Notes: generated by a model not told the origin, from the sequence alone. Numbered from the stretch's first letter, positions 30,515 to 40,663 are shown. The stretch: DNA of 64,000 bases from Halocynthiibacter sp. SDUM655004 (GCF_026015885.1 NZ_JAPDUG010000002.1:248001-312000), one strand, 5' to 3'. Made by a program: numbers and translations.

Positions 30515-31408
30515 TTACACCTTCGTCATATTCTGCTGCCAGCGGTCGGGAAGAGCCCCGAAACGCGCTTCTACGGCGGCGTATTGTGGCGCGAGTAGCT
30601 GGCTTAGGCCGGCCCGTCGCGTATCATCAAGCGGGAATGTCGCCCCTGCGTGCACGGGTCGATGCGTTTTGGCGGGCATCGGTGCAATCATCAGGAAGCG
30701 GCAGAGAGTTTCAATCGTGGCCTGATCAAACAGGCGCTCAAAAAACAGCACAAGACGATCAGCACTTGGGACAGCGGCAAACAACCGATCAAGCGTTCCA
30801 GCGTAATCGCTCCGCAGGAACGAAGGATGCCCTTCCCCGCTTAAGATGCTGTCGGCAATGCGATTGCTGATCTTCGCCATCTCTGCGTTGCTCTTTGCGC
30901 GCGCGTCCGCGACCATCCGGATATTACTCCAAAGTCGTTCAACAGGATCGCGCAGTATATAGATAAACTTGGTCGTCTGTCCCAATCCGGCCATCATCTT
31001 CAGCGTAGCCTTAGACAACAGAGCATAGGCTGGCGTGATGTCAGCGGTCAATTTAGCGTTCGTTCTTGCCGCCTCGGCTTGCTGATACTCAGAATATGCC
31101 TCTGGGGAATAACCAAGCTCAAGCAATGCGGAGACCTGCTTCAAACGTTCAATCCGGCTCGCAAGTTTTCGTTTCTTTCCTTCCGCGGAAATGAGCCTGC
31201 GCAATTCAAGGGTAACGATGTCTTGCTGAATTTCTTCATTCCGTTTGATCAAGGCACGTTCGGGCGTATCGGTGTCTGCATCATCAAAATAATGCAGTTC
31301 CTTTACTGCTGGTGAGGCTACCTCTGGATGCGACTCAAGGAATTTGAACAACCAAGACGTTCCCGCCTTGGCAGCCCCAATTCCAAAAAGATGAGTCGCG
31401 TTCGACAT
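30515..31408 (-). CDS. PAPS-dependent sulfotransferase inserted between nuoC and nuoD
   Basis: The 297-residue protein opens with the PAPS 5'-phosphosulfate loop (FGIGAAKAGTSWLFKFL) and later shows the 3'-phosphate motif (YILRDPVERLWSNIRM), the two hallmarks of sulfotransferases of the heparan/glycan or small-molecule type. It moves a sulfuryl group from PAPS to a hydroxyl or amine. No signal peptide is present, so it acts in the cytoplasm; the acceptor is unknown. ATG 31408 has AAGG seven bases upstream, and the nuoC stop is two bases before. Its tight spacing means it is transcribed with complex I, to which it has no known link. Confidence 0.9.
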   Translation of the reverse strand: MSNATHLFGIGAAKAGTSWLFKFLESHPEVASPAVKELHYFDDADTDTPERALIKRNEEIQQDIVTLELRRLISAEGKKRKLASRIERLKQVSALLELGYSPEAYSEYQQAEAARTNAKLTADITPAYALLSKATLKMMAGLGQTTKFIYILRDPVERLWSNIRMVADARAKSNAEMAKISNRIADSILSGEGHPSFLRSDYAGTLDRLFAAVPSADRLVLFFERLFDQATIETLCRFLMIAPMPAKTHRPVHAGATFPLDDTRRAGLSQLLAPQYAAVEARFGALPDRWQQNMTKV

Positions 31409-31409
31409 A

Positions 31410-32021
31410 TCAGCCTTTTGCCTCGTCTGCTTTATCATCGCCAGGGAGGATGTACTCTGCACCTTCCCAAGGGGACATGAAATCAAACTGGCGGTATTCC
31501 TGCGTGAGGCTTACGGGTTCGTAAACAACGCGTTTTTCGATCTCGTCATAACGCACTTCGGTATAGCCCGTTGTCGGGAAATCCTTGCGCAGCGGATGCC
31601 CGCGGAAGCCATAATCTGTGAGAATACGGCGCAGGTCCGGATGGCCGGAAAACAGGATACCGTACATGTCAAAAACTTCGCGCTCGAACCAGTTTGCAGC
31701 CGGATAAACAGTAACGATCGAAGGCACCATATCGTCTTCGCGCACCATAACGCGCAGGCGAATACGATGGTTCTGGTACATCGACAGGAAGTGATACACC
31801 ACGTCAAACCGCTTCTCACGGCTTGGGTAATCAACCGCAGTAACGTCGACAAGCGTCGAGAAACGGCAGGTCCGGTCTGTCTTTAGAAACTCGACAAGCC
31901 CGACAAGCGCGTCCGGCGTGACATCAACAGTCAACTCGTCAAATGCAATCGAGTAGCCGATCACACAGTTGGGCCGCTTTAGTTCGATATAGGCGCCCAG
32001 TTCGTTCAATGCTTCAGACAT
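31410..32021 (-). CDS. nuoC: NADH-quinone oxidoreductase subunit C
   Basis: The 30-kDa-type subunit that braces NuoD, 203 residues. The family signature [22 protein letters not shown] is readable as [20 protein letters not shown], followed by [15 protein letters not shown]. The start is ATG 32021, five bases after the nuoB stop. Confidence 0.97.
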   Translation of the reverse strand: MSEALNELGAYIELKRPNCVIGYSIAFDELTVDVTPDALVGLVEFLKTDRTCRFSTLVDVTAVDYPSREKRFDVVYHFLSMYQNHRIRLRVMVREDDMVPSIVTVYPAANWFEREVFDMYGILFSGHPDLRRILTDYGFRGHPLRKDFPTTGYTEVRYDEIEKRVVYEPVSLTQEYRQFDFMSPWEGAEYILPGDDKADEAKG

Positions 32022-32026
32022 AGAGC

Positions 32027-32560
32027 CTACCTCGTGATCGTGCCGGTGCGGCGGATTTTGCGTTGTAGTTGCAGGATGCCGTACATCAGCGCCTCAGCAG
32101 AGGGCGGGCAACCCGGCACATAGATATCAACCGGAACGATCCGGTCGCATCCGCGCACAACGGAATAGGAATAATGATAGTACCCGCCACCATTTGCGCA
32201 GGAGCCCATTGAAATTACATAGCGCGGCTCTGGCATCTGGTCGTAAACCTTGCGCAGCGCAGGAGCCATCTTGTTGGTCAGAGTACCGGCAACAATCATC
32301 ACGTCGGATTGGCGCGGAGAAGCCCGAGGCGCGAAGCCGTAACGCTCCACGTCATAGCGCGGCATCGCCGTATGCATCATCTCGACCGCACAACATGCCA
32401 GCCCGAATGTCATCCAGTGCAGCGAGCCAGTACGCGCCCAATTTATGATGTCTTCGCTAGATGTCAGCAAAAAGCCTTTGTCCTGAAGCTCTGTGTTCAG
32501 GGCTTGGGTCGCGACGTCTTTGTCAACGCCCGCTTGGTTTGGCGACGTACTTAGTCCCAT
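32027..32560 (-). CDS. nuoB: NADH-quinone oxidoreductase subunit B (cluster N2)
   Basis: A 177-residue subunit holding the terminal [4Fe-4S] cluster N2 next to the quinone. Its ligands appear in [10 protein letters not shown] (adjacent cysteines), GSCANGGG and [10 protein letters not shown] start it at ATG 32560 (MGLSTSPNQ), which has AAGGAG eight bases before and overlaps nuoA by ten bases; an upstream ATG at 32581 lacks this. Confidence 0.97.
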   Translation of the reverse strand: MGLSTSPNQAGVDKDVATQALNTELQDKGFLLTSSEDIINWARTGSLHWMTFGLACCAVEMMHTAMPRYDVERYGFAPRASPRQSDVMIVAGTLTNKMAPALRKVYDQMPEPRYVISMGSCANGGGYYHYSYSVVRGCDRIVPVDIYVPGCPPSAEALMYGILQLQRKIRRTGTITR

Positions 32561-32916
32561 TCCAGAGCTCCTTTTTTCCATTCATAGGCAAAGCCGATTG
32601 TCAGAACCGCAAGGAACGCCATCATTGACCAGAACCCAACCAGCCCTACATCTTTGAATGCAACTGCCCACGGGAAGAGGAAGGCAATCTCGAGGTCAAA
32701 AATGATGAAGAGGATCGCAACCAGATAGAACCGTACATCAAACTTCATGCGGGCATCATCAAATGCGTTAAATCCGCATTCGTAGGCCGACACTTTTTCC
32801 GGATCTGGGTTACGCACCGCGATGATCACAGCCGCGAGAATCAAGACGACCCCCAGCGCAATGGCGATTCCCAAGAAAACAAGGATGGGGAGGTATTCTC
32901 TTAGCAGCTCTTCCAC
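32551..32916 (-). CDS. nuoA: NADH-quinone oxidoreductase subunit A
   Basis: The first gene of the complex I operon: a 121-residue, three-helix membrane subunit (ND3). The loop between helices 1 and 2 contains the conserved [22 protein letters not shown]. The start is GTG at 32916, supported by AAAGGAG seven bases upstream. Confidence 0.96.
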   Translation of the reverse strand: MEELLREYLPILVFLGIAIALGVVLILAAVIIAVRNPDPEKVSAYECGFNAFDDARMKFDVRFYLVAILFIIFDLEIAFLFPWAVAFKDVGLVGFWSMMAFLAVLTIGFAYEWKKGALEWD

Positions 32917-32964
32917 GTATGGCTCCTTTGGTTGTGCCTGTGCACATGCCTAATAGCTTGTCGT

Positions 32965-32993
32965 GGTTTACTCTTGCCTCTTGCCTTGGTCAA
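32965..32993 (-). promoter_or_regulatory. Candidate promoter of the nuo operon
   Basis: On the minus strand TTGACC and TAAACC are separated by 17 bases, placing transcription start about 40 bases before the nuoA GTG. It is the best sigma-70-like match in the 190-base gap upstream of nuoA. Confidence 0.4.
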
Positions 32994-33108
32994 CCGAGGC
33001 GAGGGTCACTTTCACATTGTTTTTGCGGATTATTTGCCGCAGTTCAGACATCTTTAAGCTGATAAAAATAATCAGGATTAAGGCGAAACACCGTTCAGTT
33101 TTATCACC

Positions 33109-33498
33109 TCACAGAACGATCACGCCGATAACGCAGCCAAGTAAAACCAAAGTCGTCGGCCCCCAAAGGTATCTTTCCATTCGACTTGGCGTTGCCCAGT
33201 TCCCGATGCAACTCAACACCGCCAACACCAAGACAATCCAAATGGCCCAATCAGGAAAAGTGAGGTTTGAAATAGCTAGCAACTGCAACCCAGCGGCCTG
33301 CCACACAACCAATGTCATCGTGACTTGAACGGCGATCTGAAGTGCTGCGATCCAACGAACACGCAGCGGTAATACTCCGGGAAATTTCCCGCCCATCGTC
33401 AAGTGCCCCCAAGGCGCACCGAAAATCAGAGCAATCTGTAGAACCACGGGCGGAATCATCGCGATCGCATAAATTTTAGCGGCAATTTCCGGTGTCAT
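33109..33498 (-). CDS. Small integral membrane protein, unknown function
   Basis: A 129-residue protein with four predicted transmembrane helices (for example IYAIAMIPPVVLQIALIFG and WIVLVLAVLSCIG). I do not recognise a family. It starts 18 bases after the liuC stop, in the same direction, so it may be the last gene of the leucine catabolism operon. About 190 bases then separate it from nuoA. Confidence 0.7.
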   Translation of the reverse strand: MTPEIAAKIYAIAMIPPVVLQIALIFGAPWGHLTMGGKFPGVLPLRVRWIAALQIAVQVTMTLVVWQAAGLQLLAISNLTFPDWAIWIVLVLAVLSCIGNWATPSRMERYLWGPTTLVLLGCVIGVIVL

Positions 33499-33516
33499 AG
33501 CGCAGTTACCGCCCTG

Positions 33517-34302
33517 TTATTTCACAACCCAAGCTGCCGGCCGCTTCTCAAAGAAAGCGGCGATACCTTCGGGTGCTTCCTCTCCGTCCCAACAGCCGAT
33601 CAGCGCATCAATGCTTGCATTGATTTCCGTCTCGCCAATGGGCGGGCCGAAGCGTCGTGTCAGAGCTTTTGCTGCGGCAACTGCCTCCGGCGCACAAGAA
33701 AGGTATGGCGCAACCTCGGCTTCAATCGCATCATCCAAAGCATCAGGTGCTAAGGCCCGTGCAAGAATGCCGAGTTCGACTGCTTCTTCTGCTTGAAAAA
33801 TCCGGCTGTTCATAAAGACACGCCGCGCCATCGCCTCGCCCATGCGTGCCAAAACATAGGGACCTATGGTCGCTGGGATAAGTCCTAGTTTAGTTTCGGT
33901 GAGGCCAAGCTTGCCCCCTTCAACGCCGATCGCCACATCACAGACACAGGCCATCCCAACGCCGCCGCCAAACGCAGCGCCGTGCACACGCCCGATCATC
34001 GGCTTGGGCATCGTATTCAGCGCTTGAAGCATATAGGCAAGCTTGCCTGCTTCGCGTCTGCGCGTGTCTGCGTCTGCCGCCATCTGTTGTTGCATCCACG
34101 CCAGATCACCGCCCGCGCAGAAACTCTTCCCCTGTCCAGATAGAACAACAACGCGGACTGATTTATCCGTGCCAAGTTCCTTTGCCGCACGGGTCAGCTC
34201 GGTGATCAAATGCTCTGACAGCGCGTTGTGCTTTTCGGGCCGCGCAAGCGCCAAGTTGGCGACGCCGCGATCATCCACGGAAATCTCGAGTGTTTCAAAC
34301 AT
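33517..34302 (-). CDS. liuC: Methylglutaconyl-CoA hydratase / enoyl-CoA hydratase family
   Basis: A crotonase-fold protein of 261 residues. Motifs include ARPEKHNALSEHLI, SGQGKSFCAGGDLAWM, VHGAAFGGGVGMACVCD (oxyanion glycines) and ETKLGLIPATIGPYV with the catalytic-type glutamate region. In the leucine pathway this enzyme hydrates 3-methylglutaconyl-CoA to HMG-CoA. Its place beside HMG-CoA lyase and methylcrotonyl-CoA carboxylase supports that substrate. ATG 34302 overlaps the end of the lyase gene by eight bases. Confidence 0.9.
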   Translation of the reverse strand: MFETLEISVDDRGVANLALARPEKHNALSEHLITELTRAAKELGTDKSVRVVVLSGQGKSFCAGGDLAWMQQQMAADADTRRREAGKLAYMLQALNTMPKPMIGRVHGAAFGGGVGMACVCDVAIGVEGGKLGLTETKLGLIPATIGPYVLARMGEAMARRVFMNSRIFQAEEAVELGILARALAPDALDDAIEAEVAPYLSCAPEAVAAAKALTRRFGPPIGETEINASIDALIGCWDGEEAPEGIAAFFEKRPAAWVVK

Positions 34303-35179
34303 TGCTGTCCTCCTTCGGGCCACGCATCGCTCGCGCCAGTTGTGCTGCTTCAAGCAGAACGGCTTCATGCAGCCCCGTATCATAGCCCAATGCGGCAACA
34401 TGGGCTGCCAAAGCCTCTGTCGCAACATTCCCTGCCGCCCCCGGCGCGTAAGGACAGCCGCCAAGCCCTCCTACCGCGCCATCAAACACACGCAAGCCGC
34501 GCTCCAACGCAACGGTAACATTCTCAAGCGCACGACCCGATGTATCGTGGAAATGCCCCGCAAGCTGATCGGCGCCCGCAACGCGAAGAACTTCAGCCAG
34601 CATGGTATCTATGCCCTCTGGAGTTGCGCGCCCAATCGTATCGCCAAGCGAAATCTCATAACAGCCCATAGCCAGCAACTGCGCCGCAACGCGCGCAACC
34701 TGCTCCGGCGCTGTTGGCCCGTCATAGGGGCATTCGACAACGCAAGAGATATATCCACGAACCGGAATACCCTTGGCCCTCGCGGCCTCGGCAACTGGGG
34801 CAAAACGAGCGAGGCTTTCTGCAATCGTACAGTTGATGTTGGCCTTGCTGAACCCTTCGCTGGCACTTCCGAAAATCGCAATCTCGTCTGCACGAGCGGC
34901 AACAGCGCCTTCAAACCCGCGCATGTTTGGCGTAAGTGCGGCGTAGGAAACCCCCTTAGCGCGCGTAATCCCCGCCAAGACCTCAGCCGAATCCGCCATC
35001 TGCGGCACCCACTTGGGCGACACAAAACTGGCCACCTCAATCCGCTTGAACCCCGCGCGGCTCAGGCAATCCACCAAGGCAATCTTGTCAGCCGTCGAGA
35101 TGACAGATTTCTCGTTTTGAAGCCCATCGCGGGGCCCAACCTCGAAAATCTCGACCTTATCCGATTCAAGCCCCGACAT
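34295..35179 (-). CDS. liuE: Hydroxymethylglutaryl-CoA lyase
   Basis: A 294-residue TIM-barrel lyase that cleaves HMG-CoA to acetoacetate and acetyl-CoA, the last step of leucine breakdown. EVGPRDGLQNE near the start carries the metal and catalytic arginine/aspartate; GHFHDTSG holds metal-binding histidines; GLGGCPYAPGAAGN contains the catalytic cysteine loop. GAGGTGCCAG precedes ATG 35179. It overlaps the GST gene end by 14 bases. Confidence 0.95.
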   Translation of the reverse strand: MSGLESDKVEIFEVGPRDGLQNEKSVISTADKIALVDCLSRAGFKRIEVASFVSPKWVPQMADSAEVLAGITRAKGVSYAALTPNMRGFEGAVAARADEIAIFGSASEGFSKANINCTIAESLARFAPVAEAARAKGIPVRGYISCVVECPYDGPTAPEQVARVAAQLLAMGCYEISLGDTIGRATPEGIDTMLAEVLRVAGADQLAGHFHDTSGRALENVTVALERGLRVFDGAVGGLGGCPYAPGAAGNVATEALAAHVAALGYDTGLHEAVLLEAAQLARAMRGPKEDSNV

Positions 35180-35846
35180 CTGGCACCTCGTAAAAATCCT
35201 TCTGGTACAATAGCTGCCCACCCGCTTCGGGCAAGCTCGCCTTGAACGCCGCGCGTTCGGAAAGGCGGGAGTACCATGCGGTTATGTTCGGGAAATCATC
35301 CGTGGATGCAAAGTGCTTGGACATATACAACGCTTGCCCGAGCGAGATATCCGCCGCAGAAAACCCACGGTCCAAAACGTAATCCCGCCCTTCAAGCCGC
35401 GCCTCAAGCGCCGCATAGCATTTCTTAAGTCGCGCGGCCTCAAGCTTCATGACAATCAGGCTGCGCATCTCGTCCTCGTAGAGCGCGATATGCTGCTGCG
35501 TCAGGGCTGCTGCGTGCTGGCTAATCGTTTCAGAAAAATGCACCCAGATGAGCCAGTCCGCGCGCTCCGCATCCCCAACAGCGCATCCAAGCCCCGCTTC
35601 GGGATACTGCTCGCAAAGAAACTCGGTGATCGCGCCCGTTTCAAAAAGCGTCTGGCCGCCAATCTCCAGCGCTGGCACCCGCCCCGCAGGATTTAGCGCA
35701 AGATATTCGGGCGAACGCAGGTTCTTACCAAACGGATGCTCCACAACTTGAAACGGCAACCCAATAGCGTGGTCGATCTCGTGCAACAGCCAAAGGCTCC
35801 GCATCGAACGGGTTTGCGGCGCATGATGTAGGGTTATGTCGGTCAT
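35166..35846 (-). CDS. Glutathione S-transferase family protein
   Basis: A 226-residue protein with an N-terminal thioredoxin-like domain (ITLHHAPQTRSMRSLWLLHE, then AGRVPALEIGG and LFETGAITEFL, the glutathione-binding SNAIL/TRAIL-like element) and an all-helical C-terminal domain (FSAADISLGQALY). It lies within the leucine operon between the carboxylase alpha subunit and HMG-CoA lyase. It might remove reactive enoyl-CoA by-products such as methylcrotonyl conjugates; that is inference. Confidence 0.88.
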   Translation of the reverse strand: MTDITLHHAPQTRSMRSLWLLHEIDHAIGLPFQVVEHPFGKNLRSPEYLALNPAGRVPALEIGGQTLFETGAITEFLCEQYPEAGLGCAVGDAERADWLIWVHFSETISQHAAALTQQHIALYEDEMRSLIVMKLEAARLKKCYAALEARLEGRDYVLDRGFSAADISLGQALYMSKHFASTDDFPNITAWYSRLSERAAFKASLPEAGGQLLYQKDFYEVPDVGA

Positions 35847-35852
35847 GCCGCT

Positions 35853-37811
35853 TTAGACCTCCGCCTCTTCAAGCTGAATAAGCGGAGCGCCCGCGACCAC
35901 CTGATCGCCCTCGCCGCACAACACATCAGCCACAACACCGTCTCGCGACGCCAGAAGGCTATGTTCCATCTTCATCGCTTCAAGAATAACGAGCCGATCA
36001 CCTTCAGTCACCTTAGCGCCGGGTTTGACAAACACCGCCTTAAGCAGCCCGGGCATAGGAGCGGCAACGATATTGCCGCCCTCCTCCGCCGCGCCGCCGC
36101 GCGCCAGCGGGTCAATCGCCTCAAAGACATAACCGTTGCCCCAGAACACGCTTAGGCTTTCACCAAATCGTCGTACCCGTGCTCGAGTTTTGGCTCCATC
36201 AACAAACCAGATACCTGCGCGGCGCGTTACGTCATGCGCGATCTCTCCGATCTCGACACGATGCTCGCCAACAGCAAGCGTGGTGATCCGTGCCGCGATT
36301 TCCTCGCCGTTGTAAAGGAATGTTATCGTTTGCGGCACAGGCTCCCAAAGAGTGAAGCCTGCACTCTCGATATCGGCCGCTTCGCCAACGGCCTCGGTGA
36401 GACCGGCAAAGCCCAGCGCCGCCAGCGCTCGCGTACGAGAACAGGCCACCGGCTCTTCTGCGAGATGCTCAAGATCACGCCCAATAAGGCCGGTATCGAC
36501 ATCCCCCGCGCGAAAGCCCTCGTGGCGGGTAAGGCTGGTTAGAAACGCAAGGTTCGTCACGGAACCGGCCACTTCTGTGCGCGTCAAGGCTTGCTCTAAC
36601 TGCTTGAGCGCAACGGCGCGTGTTGGCCCATGTGTTGTAAGTTTTGCGATCATCGGATCGTACCACGGCGAAATTTCGTCACCCGTGCGCACGCCGGTAT
36701 CAATCCGCGCATCTTGGGGAAATTCAAGATGCGAGAGCGTACCCGTTGCAGGAAGGAAACCCGCTGGCACATCCTCGGCATAGAGCCGCGCCTCAAAAGC
36801 ATGGCCCTTTATTGCAAGGTCCGACTGTGAGGCCGGAAGCCCTTCGCCCGATGCAACACGCAATTGCCATTCCACAAGGTCAACGCCTGTAATTGCTTCG
36901 GTCACAGGATGCTCGACCTGCAAACGTGTGTTCATTTCCATGAACCAGAAGCCATCGGTACGCAGCCCATCCGAGCCATCAACGATAAACTCAATCGTAC
37001 CTGCGCCCGCATAGCCAATCGCCTTTGCCGCCCGAACAGCAGCGTTGCCCATTGCCGCACGCACATCCTCGGTCATACCCGGTGCAGGAGCTTCTTCGAT
37101 CACTTTTTGGTGCCGCCGTTGGAGCGAGCAATCGCGCTCAAATAGATGCACGGCATCGGTACCGTCGCCGAAAACCTGAACCTCAATATGGCGCGGAGAG
37201 GTGATGTATTTCTCAATAAGCACATCGGCATTGCCAAAGGCCGTTTTCGCCTCACCCTGCGCAGAGGCCAGAGCGGCGTCAAACTCGCCCTCCTTCTCGA
37301 CAAGGCGCATACCCTTGCCACCACCGCCCGCTACGGCTTTGATCAAAACGGGATAGCCTATCTGTTCTGCTTGTTCGGCGAGATAGGCGCTATCTTGATT
37401 GCTGCCGTGATAACCCGGAACAACCGGAACGCCCGCCTCTTCCATCAAAGCTTTAGCCGCATCCTTAAGGCCCATCGCGCGGATTGCTTTGGCAGAGGGG
37501 CCGATGAAAACAAGGCCCGCTGCCTCGACAGCCTCTACAAACTCGGGGTTTTCCGAAAGAAATCCATAACCGGGATGAATCGCCTCTGCGCCCGTATCAA
37601 GAGCGGCCTGAATAATCACATCGCCGCGCAAGTAGCTTTCGGCGGGTGCCGCCGCGCCGATATGCACCGCTTGATCGGCCAGCGCCACGTGTCGCGCCCC
37701 CGCATCGACGTCGGAATAAACCGCCACCGTGCCAACGCCCATCTTACGGGCGGTCTCAATAACACGACAGGCAATCTCGCCACGGTTCGCAATCAAAATC
37801 TTGGCAAACAT
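35853..37811 (-). CDS. liuD: 3-Methylcrotonyl-CoA carboxylase, alpha (biotin-carrying) subunit
   Basis: A 652-residue biotin-dependent carboxylase subunit: N-terminal biotin carboxylase (MFAKILIANRGEIACRV, the ATP-grasp loop KAVAGGGGKGMRL, ERDCSLQRRHQKVIEEAPAP), a middle linking domain, and a C-terminal biotinyl domain with the acceptor lysine in EAMKMEHS. With LiuB it carboxylates 3-methylcrotonyl-CoA. ATG 37811 has GGAGAG upstream. Its biotin would be attached by the BirA encoded at 15.0 kb. Confidence 0.93.
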   Translation of the reverse strand: MFAKILIANRGEIACRVIETARKMGVGTVAVYSDVDAGARHVALADQAVHIGAAAPAESYLRGDVIIQAALDTGAEAIHPGYGFLSENPEFVEAVEAAGLVFIGPSAKAIRAMGLKDAAKALMEEAGVPVVPGYHGSNQDSAYLAEQAEQIGYPVLIKAVAGGGGKGMRLVEKEGEFDAALASAQGEAKTAFGNADVLIEKYITSPRHIEVQVFGDGTDAVHLFERDCSLQRRHQKVIEEAPAPGMTEDVRAAMGNAAVRAAKAIGYAGAGTIEFIVDGSDGLRTDGFWFMEMNTRLQVEHPVTEAITGVDLVEWQLRVASGEGLPASQSDLAIKGHAFEARLYAEDVPAGFLPATGTLSHLEFPQDARIDTGVRTGDEISPWYDPMIAKLTTHGPTRAVALKQLEQALTRTEVAGSVTNLAFLTSLTRHEGFRAGDVDTGLIGRDLEHLAEEPVACSRTRALAALGFAGLTEAVGEAADIESAGFTLWEPVPQTITFLYNGEEIAARITTLAVGEHRVEIGEIAHDVTRRAGIWFVDGAKTRARVRRFGESLSVFWGNGYVFEAIDPLARGGAAEEGGNIVAAPMPGLLKAVFVKPGAKVTEGDRLVILEAMKMEHSLLASRDGVVADVLCGEGDQVVAGAPLIQLEEAEV

Positions 37812-37824
37812 GCTGCTCTCCAAA

Positions 37825-39429
37825 CTAAATGCGGAACACGCCAAAGCGCGTGTCATCAATCGGGGCGTTTAGGGCCGCGCGCAGCGACAGCGAGAGAACC
37901 CGCCGCGTTTTGCGCGGATCGACAATGCCGTCATCCCAAAGCCGTGCAGAGGCATAGAGCGGATGGCTCTGCTCCTCGAACATTTCAATTGTGGGCTGTT
38001 TGAACGCCGCCTCTTCTTCCGCGCTCCAGCTTCCGCCGCCGCGCTCAATCGCGTCGCGCTTCACGGTGGCCAGAACGCCAGCGGCCTGTGGCCCGCCCAT
38101 CACCGAAATGCGGCTTGTGGGCCAACTCCACATAAAACGTGGCTGGTATGCGCGTCCCGCCATGCCGTAATTGCCAGCACCGAAACTGCCGCCCACAACC
38201 ATCGTCACCTTTGGCACGCTCGTTGTGGCAACCGCCGTCACCAGCTTGGCGCCGTGTCGCGCGATACCTTCGTTCTCGTACTTCTGACCGACCATAAAGC
38301 CAGTGATATTTTGCAGGAATATCAACGGTATTTTTCGTTGGCTGCACAGTTCCACAAAATGCGCACCCTTTTGCGCGGCTTCGGAAAACAGCACGCCGTT
38401 GTTGGCAATAATGCCAACGGGGCAGCCTTCAAGATGCGCAAACCCCGTGACCAATGTTTCGCCAAACCGTGCTTTGAACTCGTCAAAGCGGCTACCATCC
38501 ACGACGCGCGCGATCACCTCACGGATATCATACGGCGTTCGGAGATCGGCAGGGACAACGCCCAAAAGCTCCTCTGGGTCATAAACTGGCTCTTCCGGCG
38601 ATTGCCAGTTGACCGTTGCGGGCTTGGTTATGTTGAGGTTGCCAATGGCCTGACGCGTTAGGGCGAGCGCATGAGCGTCGTCCTCCGCGAGGTAGTCCGC
38701 AACCCCCGATAAGCGCGTATGAACATCGCCACCGCCCAGATCTTCAGCCGACACAATTTCGCCCGTTGCCGCCTTCACGAGCGGAGGACCGGCAAGGAAA
38801 ATCGTGCCCTGCTCTTTCACAATGATGCTCACATCAGCCATCGCCGGAACATAAGCTCCACCTGCCGTACATGAGCCCATCACCACGGCGATTTGCGGAA
38901 TACCCGCCGCCGACATATTGGCCTGGTTATAGAAAATACGCCCGAAATGGTCCCGATCAGGAAAGACCTCGTCTTGGTTCGGAAGGTTCGCACCACCGGA
39001 ATCCACAAGATAGACGCAGGGCAACCGACATTCCGCTGCTATTTCTTGTGCGCGCAGGTGCTTTTTGACGGTCATTGGGTAATAGGTGCCGCCTTTTACG
39101 GTGGCGTCGTTGCAAACGACCATTACGTCCTGCCCCATGACTTGGCCGATGCCCGCGATCACGCCCGCACAGGGGGCCGCGCCATCATACATGCCATGGG
39201 CCGCCGTTGCACCGACCTCGAGAAAATCGCTGCCCGCATCAAGCAGGTTCGCCACCCGTTCGCGCGGCAGCATCTTGCCACGGCTTACATGGCGCGCGCG
39301 GGATTTCTCCCCACCGCCTGCAGCGGCTAGCTTTGCCGCCTCGGATACAACGCCCAGCGCCTCAAGATGCGCGGCGCGGTTGGCCTCGAAACCCTCCCCT
39401 GCTGTTATCGCCTTACTGACCAGTTTCAC
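37825..39429 (-). CDS. liuB: 3-Methylcrotonyl-CoA carboxylase, beta (carboxyltransferase) subunit
   Basis: A 534-residue carboxyltransferase with two crotonase-like halves. Motifs include [23 protein letters not shown] and [16 protein letters not shown], typical of methylcrotonyl- rather than propionyl-CoA carboxylases. The start is GTG at 39429, with GGGAG upstream, overlapping the ivd stop as GTGA. It acts with LiuD as a hetero-dodecamer in the cytoplasm. Confidence 0.95.
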   Translation of the reverse strand: MKLVSKAITAGEGFEANRAAHLEALGVVSEAAKLAAAGGGEKSRARHVSRGKMLPRERVANLLDAGSDFLEVGATAAHGMYDGAAPCAGVIAGIGQVMGQDVMVVCNDATVKGGTYYPMTVKKHLRAQEIAAECRLPCVYLVDSGGANLPNQDEVFPDRDHFGRIFYNQANMSAAGIPQIAVVMGSCTAGGAYVPAMADVSIIVKEQGTIFLAGPPLVKAATGEIVSAEDLGGGDVHTRLSGVADYLAEDDAHALALTRQAIGNLNITKPATVNWQSPEEPVYDPEELLGVVPADLRTPYDIREVIARVVDGSRFDEFKARFGETLVTGFAHLEGCPVGIIANNGVLFSEAAQKGAHFVELCSQRKIPLIFLQNITGFMVGQKYENEGIARHGAKLVTAVATTSVPKVTMVVGGSFGAGNYGMAGRAYQPRFMWSWPTSRISVMGGPQAAGVLATVKRDAIERGGGSWSAEEEAAFKQPTIEMFEEQSHPLYASARLWDDGIVDPRKTRRVLSLSLRAALNAPIDDTRFGVFRI

Positions 39430-40589
39430 GACATCGCTCCCATCATCTCGCGACCAATGAGCATCCGGCGGATTTCGGAGGTGCCGGCACCGATCTCCAT
39501 CAGCTTTGCATCACGGAAAATACGGCTCACCGCGCTTTCGTTCATAAAGCCCGTGCCGCCCATGGCCTGTACCGCTTGGTGCGCCACGACCATCGCTTCC
39601 TCGGACGCATAGAGCACACAAGCCGCCGCATCCTGCCGCGTAACTTGGCCGCGATCACAGGCCCGCGCCACCTCGTAAACATAGGCGCGCGCGGAATTCA
39701 TCTTGGTGTACATGTCCGCAATTTTACCCTGCATGAGCTGGAAGTTCCCAACAGGCTCGCCAAACTGCTTGCGCTGCGAAATATAGGGCATCACCTCATC
39801 AAGGCACGCGGCCATAATCCCCGTGCCGATACCCGAGAGCACAACGCGCTCGTAATCAAGCCCACTCATCAAGACACGTACGCCTTTGCCCTCTTCGCCC
39901 AGCACATTTTCAAAAGGCACTTCAACATTTTCAAAGATCAACTCGGCCGTGTTGGAGCCGCGCATCCCCATCTTGTCGAAATGGGGGCTGGTTGAAAAAC
40001 CCACCATATCTTTTTCAATGAGGAATGCAGTCATTCCACGGCTGCCGGCATCCGGATCCGTTTTCGCGTAAACCACTAACGTATCTGCATCGGGCCCGTT
40101 GGTGATCCAGAATTTCGTACCGTTCAGGGTATAGTAGCCGTTCTTTTTCTCGGCGCGCAGCTTCATCGACACAACGTCAGATCCCGCCCCTGCTTCCGAC
40201 ATAGCAAGCGCGCCGACATGTTCGCCGGAGATAAGTTTAGGAAGATATTTTGCGCGTTGTTCTGGTGTGCCGTTGAGTTTGATCTGGTTCACACACAGGT
40301 TGCTGTGCGCCCCATATGACAAGCTCACAGAGGCGCTGGCACGCGCGATTTCTTCAACTGCGATCACATGCGCCAGATACCCCATGTCCGCACCGCCGAA
40401 CTCCTCTGGCACGGTAATCCCCAATAGGCCAAGCTCCCCCATTTCTTGCCATAGCTCTGGTGGAAACTCGTTCTTGGCATCTATTTCGGCCGCCATCGGC
40501 TTCACACGATCTTGCGCCCAACGATGCACCATCTCGCGCAGCGCATTAACTTCTTCGCCCAAGTCAAACGTCATAGTTGCGGTGAACAC
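39426..40589 (-). CDS. ivd: Isovaleryl-CoA dehydrogenase
   Basis: An FAD-dependent acyl-CoA dehydrogenase of 387 residues, first enzyme unique to leucine breakdown after the branched-chain ketoacid dehydrogenase. It shows [28 protein letters not shown], the isovaleryl-type catalytic segment [13 protein letters not shown] (the glutamate is in helix G in this subclass) and [12 protein letters not shown] chose GTG at 40589 ([14 protein letters not shown]) because GGGAGAG lies seven bases before it; ATG 40574 has no such site. It is the first gene of the operon. Confidence 0.95.
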   Translation of the reverse strand: MFTATMTFDLGEEVNALREMVHRWAQDRVKPMAAEIDAKNEFPPELWQEMGELGLLGITVPEEFGGADMGYLAHVIAVEEIARASASVSLSYGAHSNLCVNQIKLNGTPEQRAKYLPKLISGEHVGALAMSEAGAGSDVVSMKLRAEKKNGYYTLNGTKFWITNGPDADTLVVYAKTDPDAGSRGMTAFLIEKDMVGFSTSPHFDKMGMRGSNTAELIFENVEVPFENVLGEEGKGVRVLMSGLDYERVVLSGIGTGIMAACLDEVMPYISQRKQFGEPVGNFQLMQGKIADMYTKMNSARAYVYEVARACDRGQVTRQDAAACVLYASEEAMVVAHQAVQAMGGTGFMNESAVSRIFRDAKLMEIGAGTSEIRRMLIGREMMGAMS

Positions 40590-40621
40590 GGCTCTCTCCC
40601 ATTTCCTGATCGCGCATTTAT

Positions 40622-40635
40622 TGAACGCTTGTTCA
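40622..40635 (-). promoter_or_regulatory. Operator TGAAC-N4-GTTCA of the leucine operon
   Basis: An inverted repeat, TGAACGCTTGTTCA on the plus strand, starts exactly at the last base of the predicted -10 box of ivd. The same repeat at the same place is found before the acyl-CoA synthetase gene (47045-47058). The size and symmetry suit a TetR-type repressor. Confidence 0.65.
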
Positions 40636-40663
40636 TTTAATAGCACAGAGCGAGTCGCGTCAA
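40635..40663 (-). promoter_or_regulatory. Candidate ivd promoter
   Basis: TTGACG and TTAAAT on the minus strand are 17 bases apart, directly followed by the inverted repeat. The identical layout at 47058-47086 raises confidence. Confidence 0.55.
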
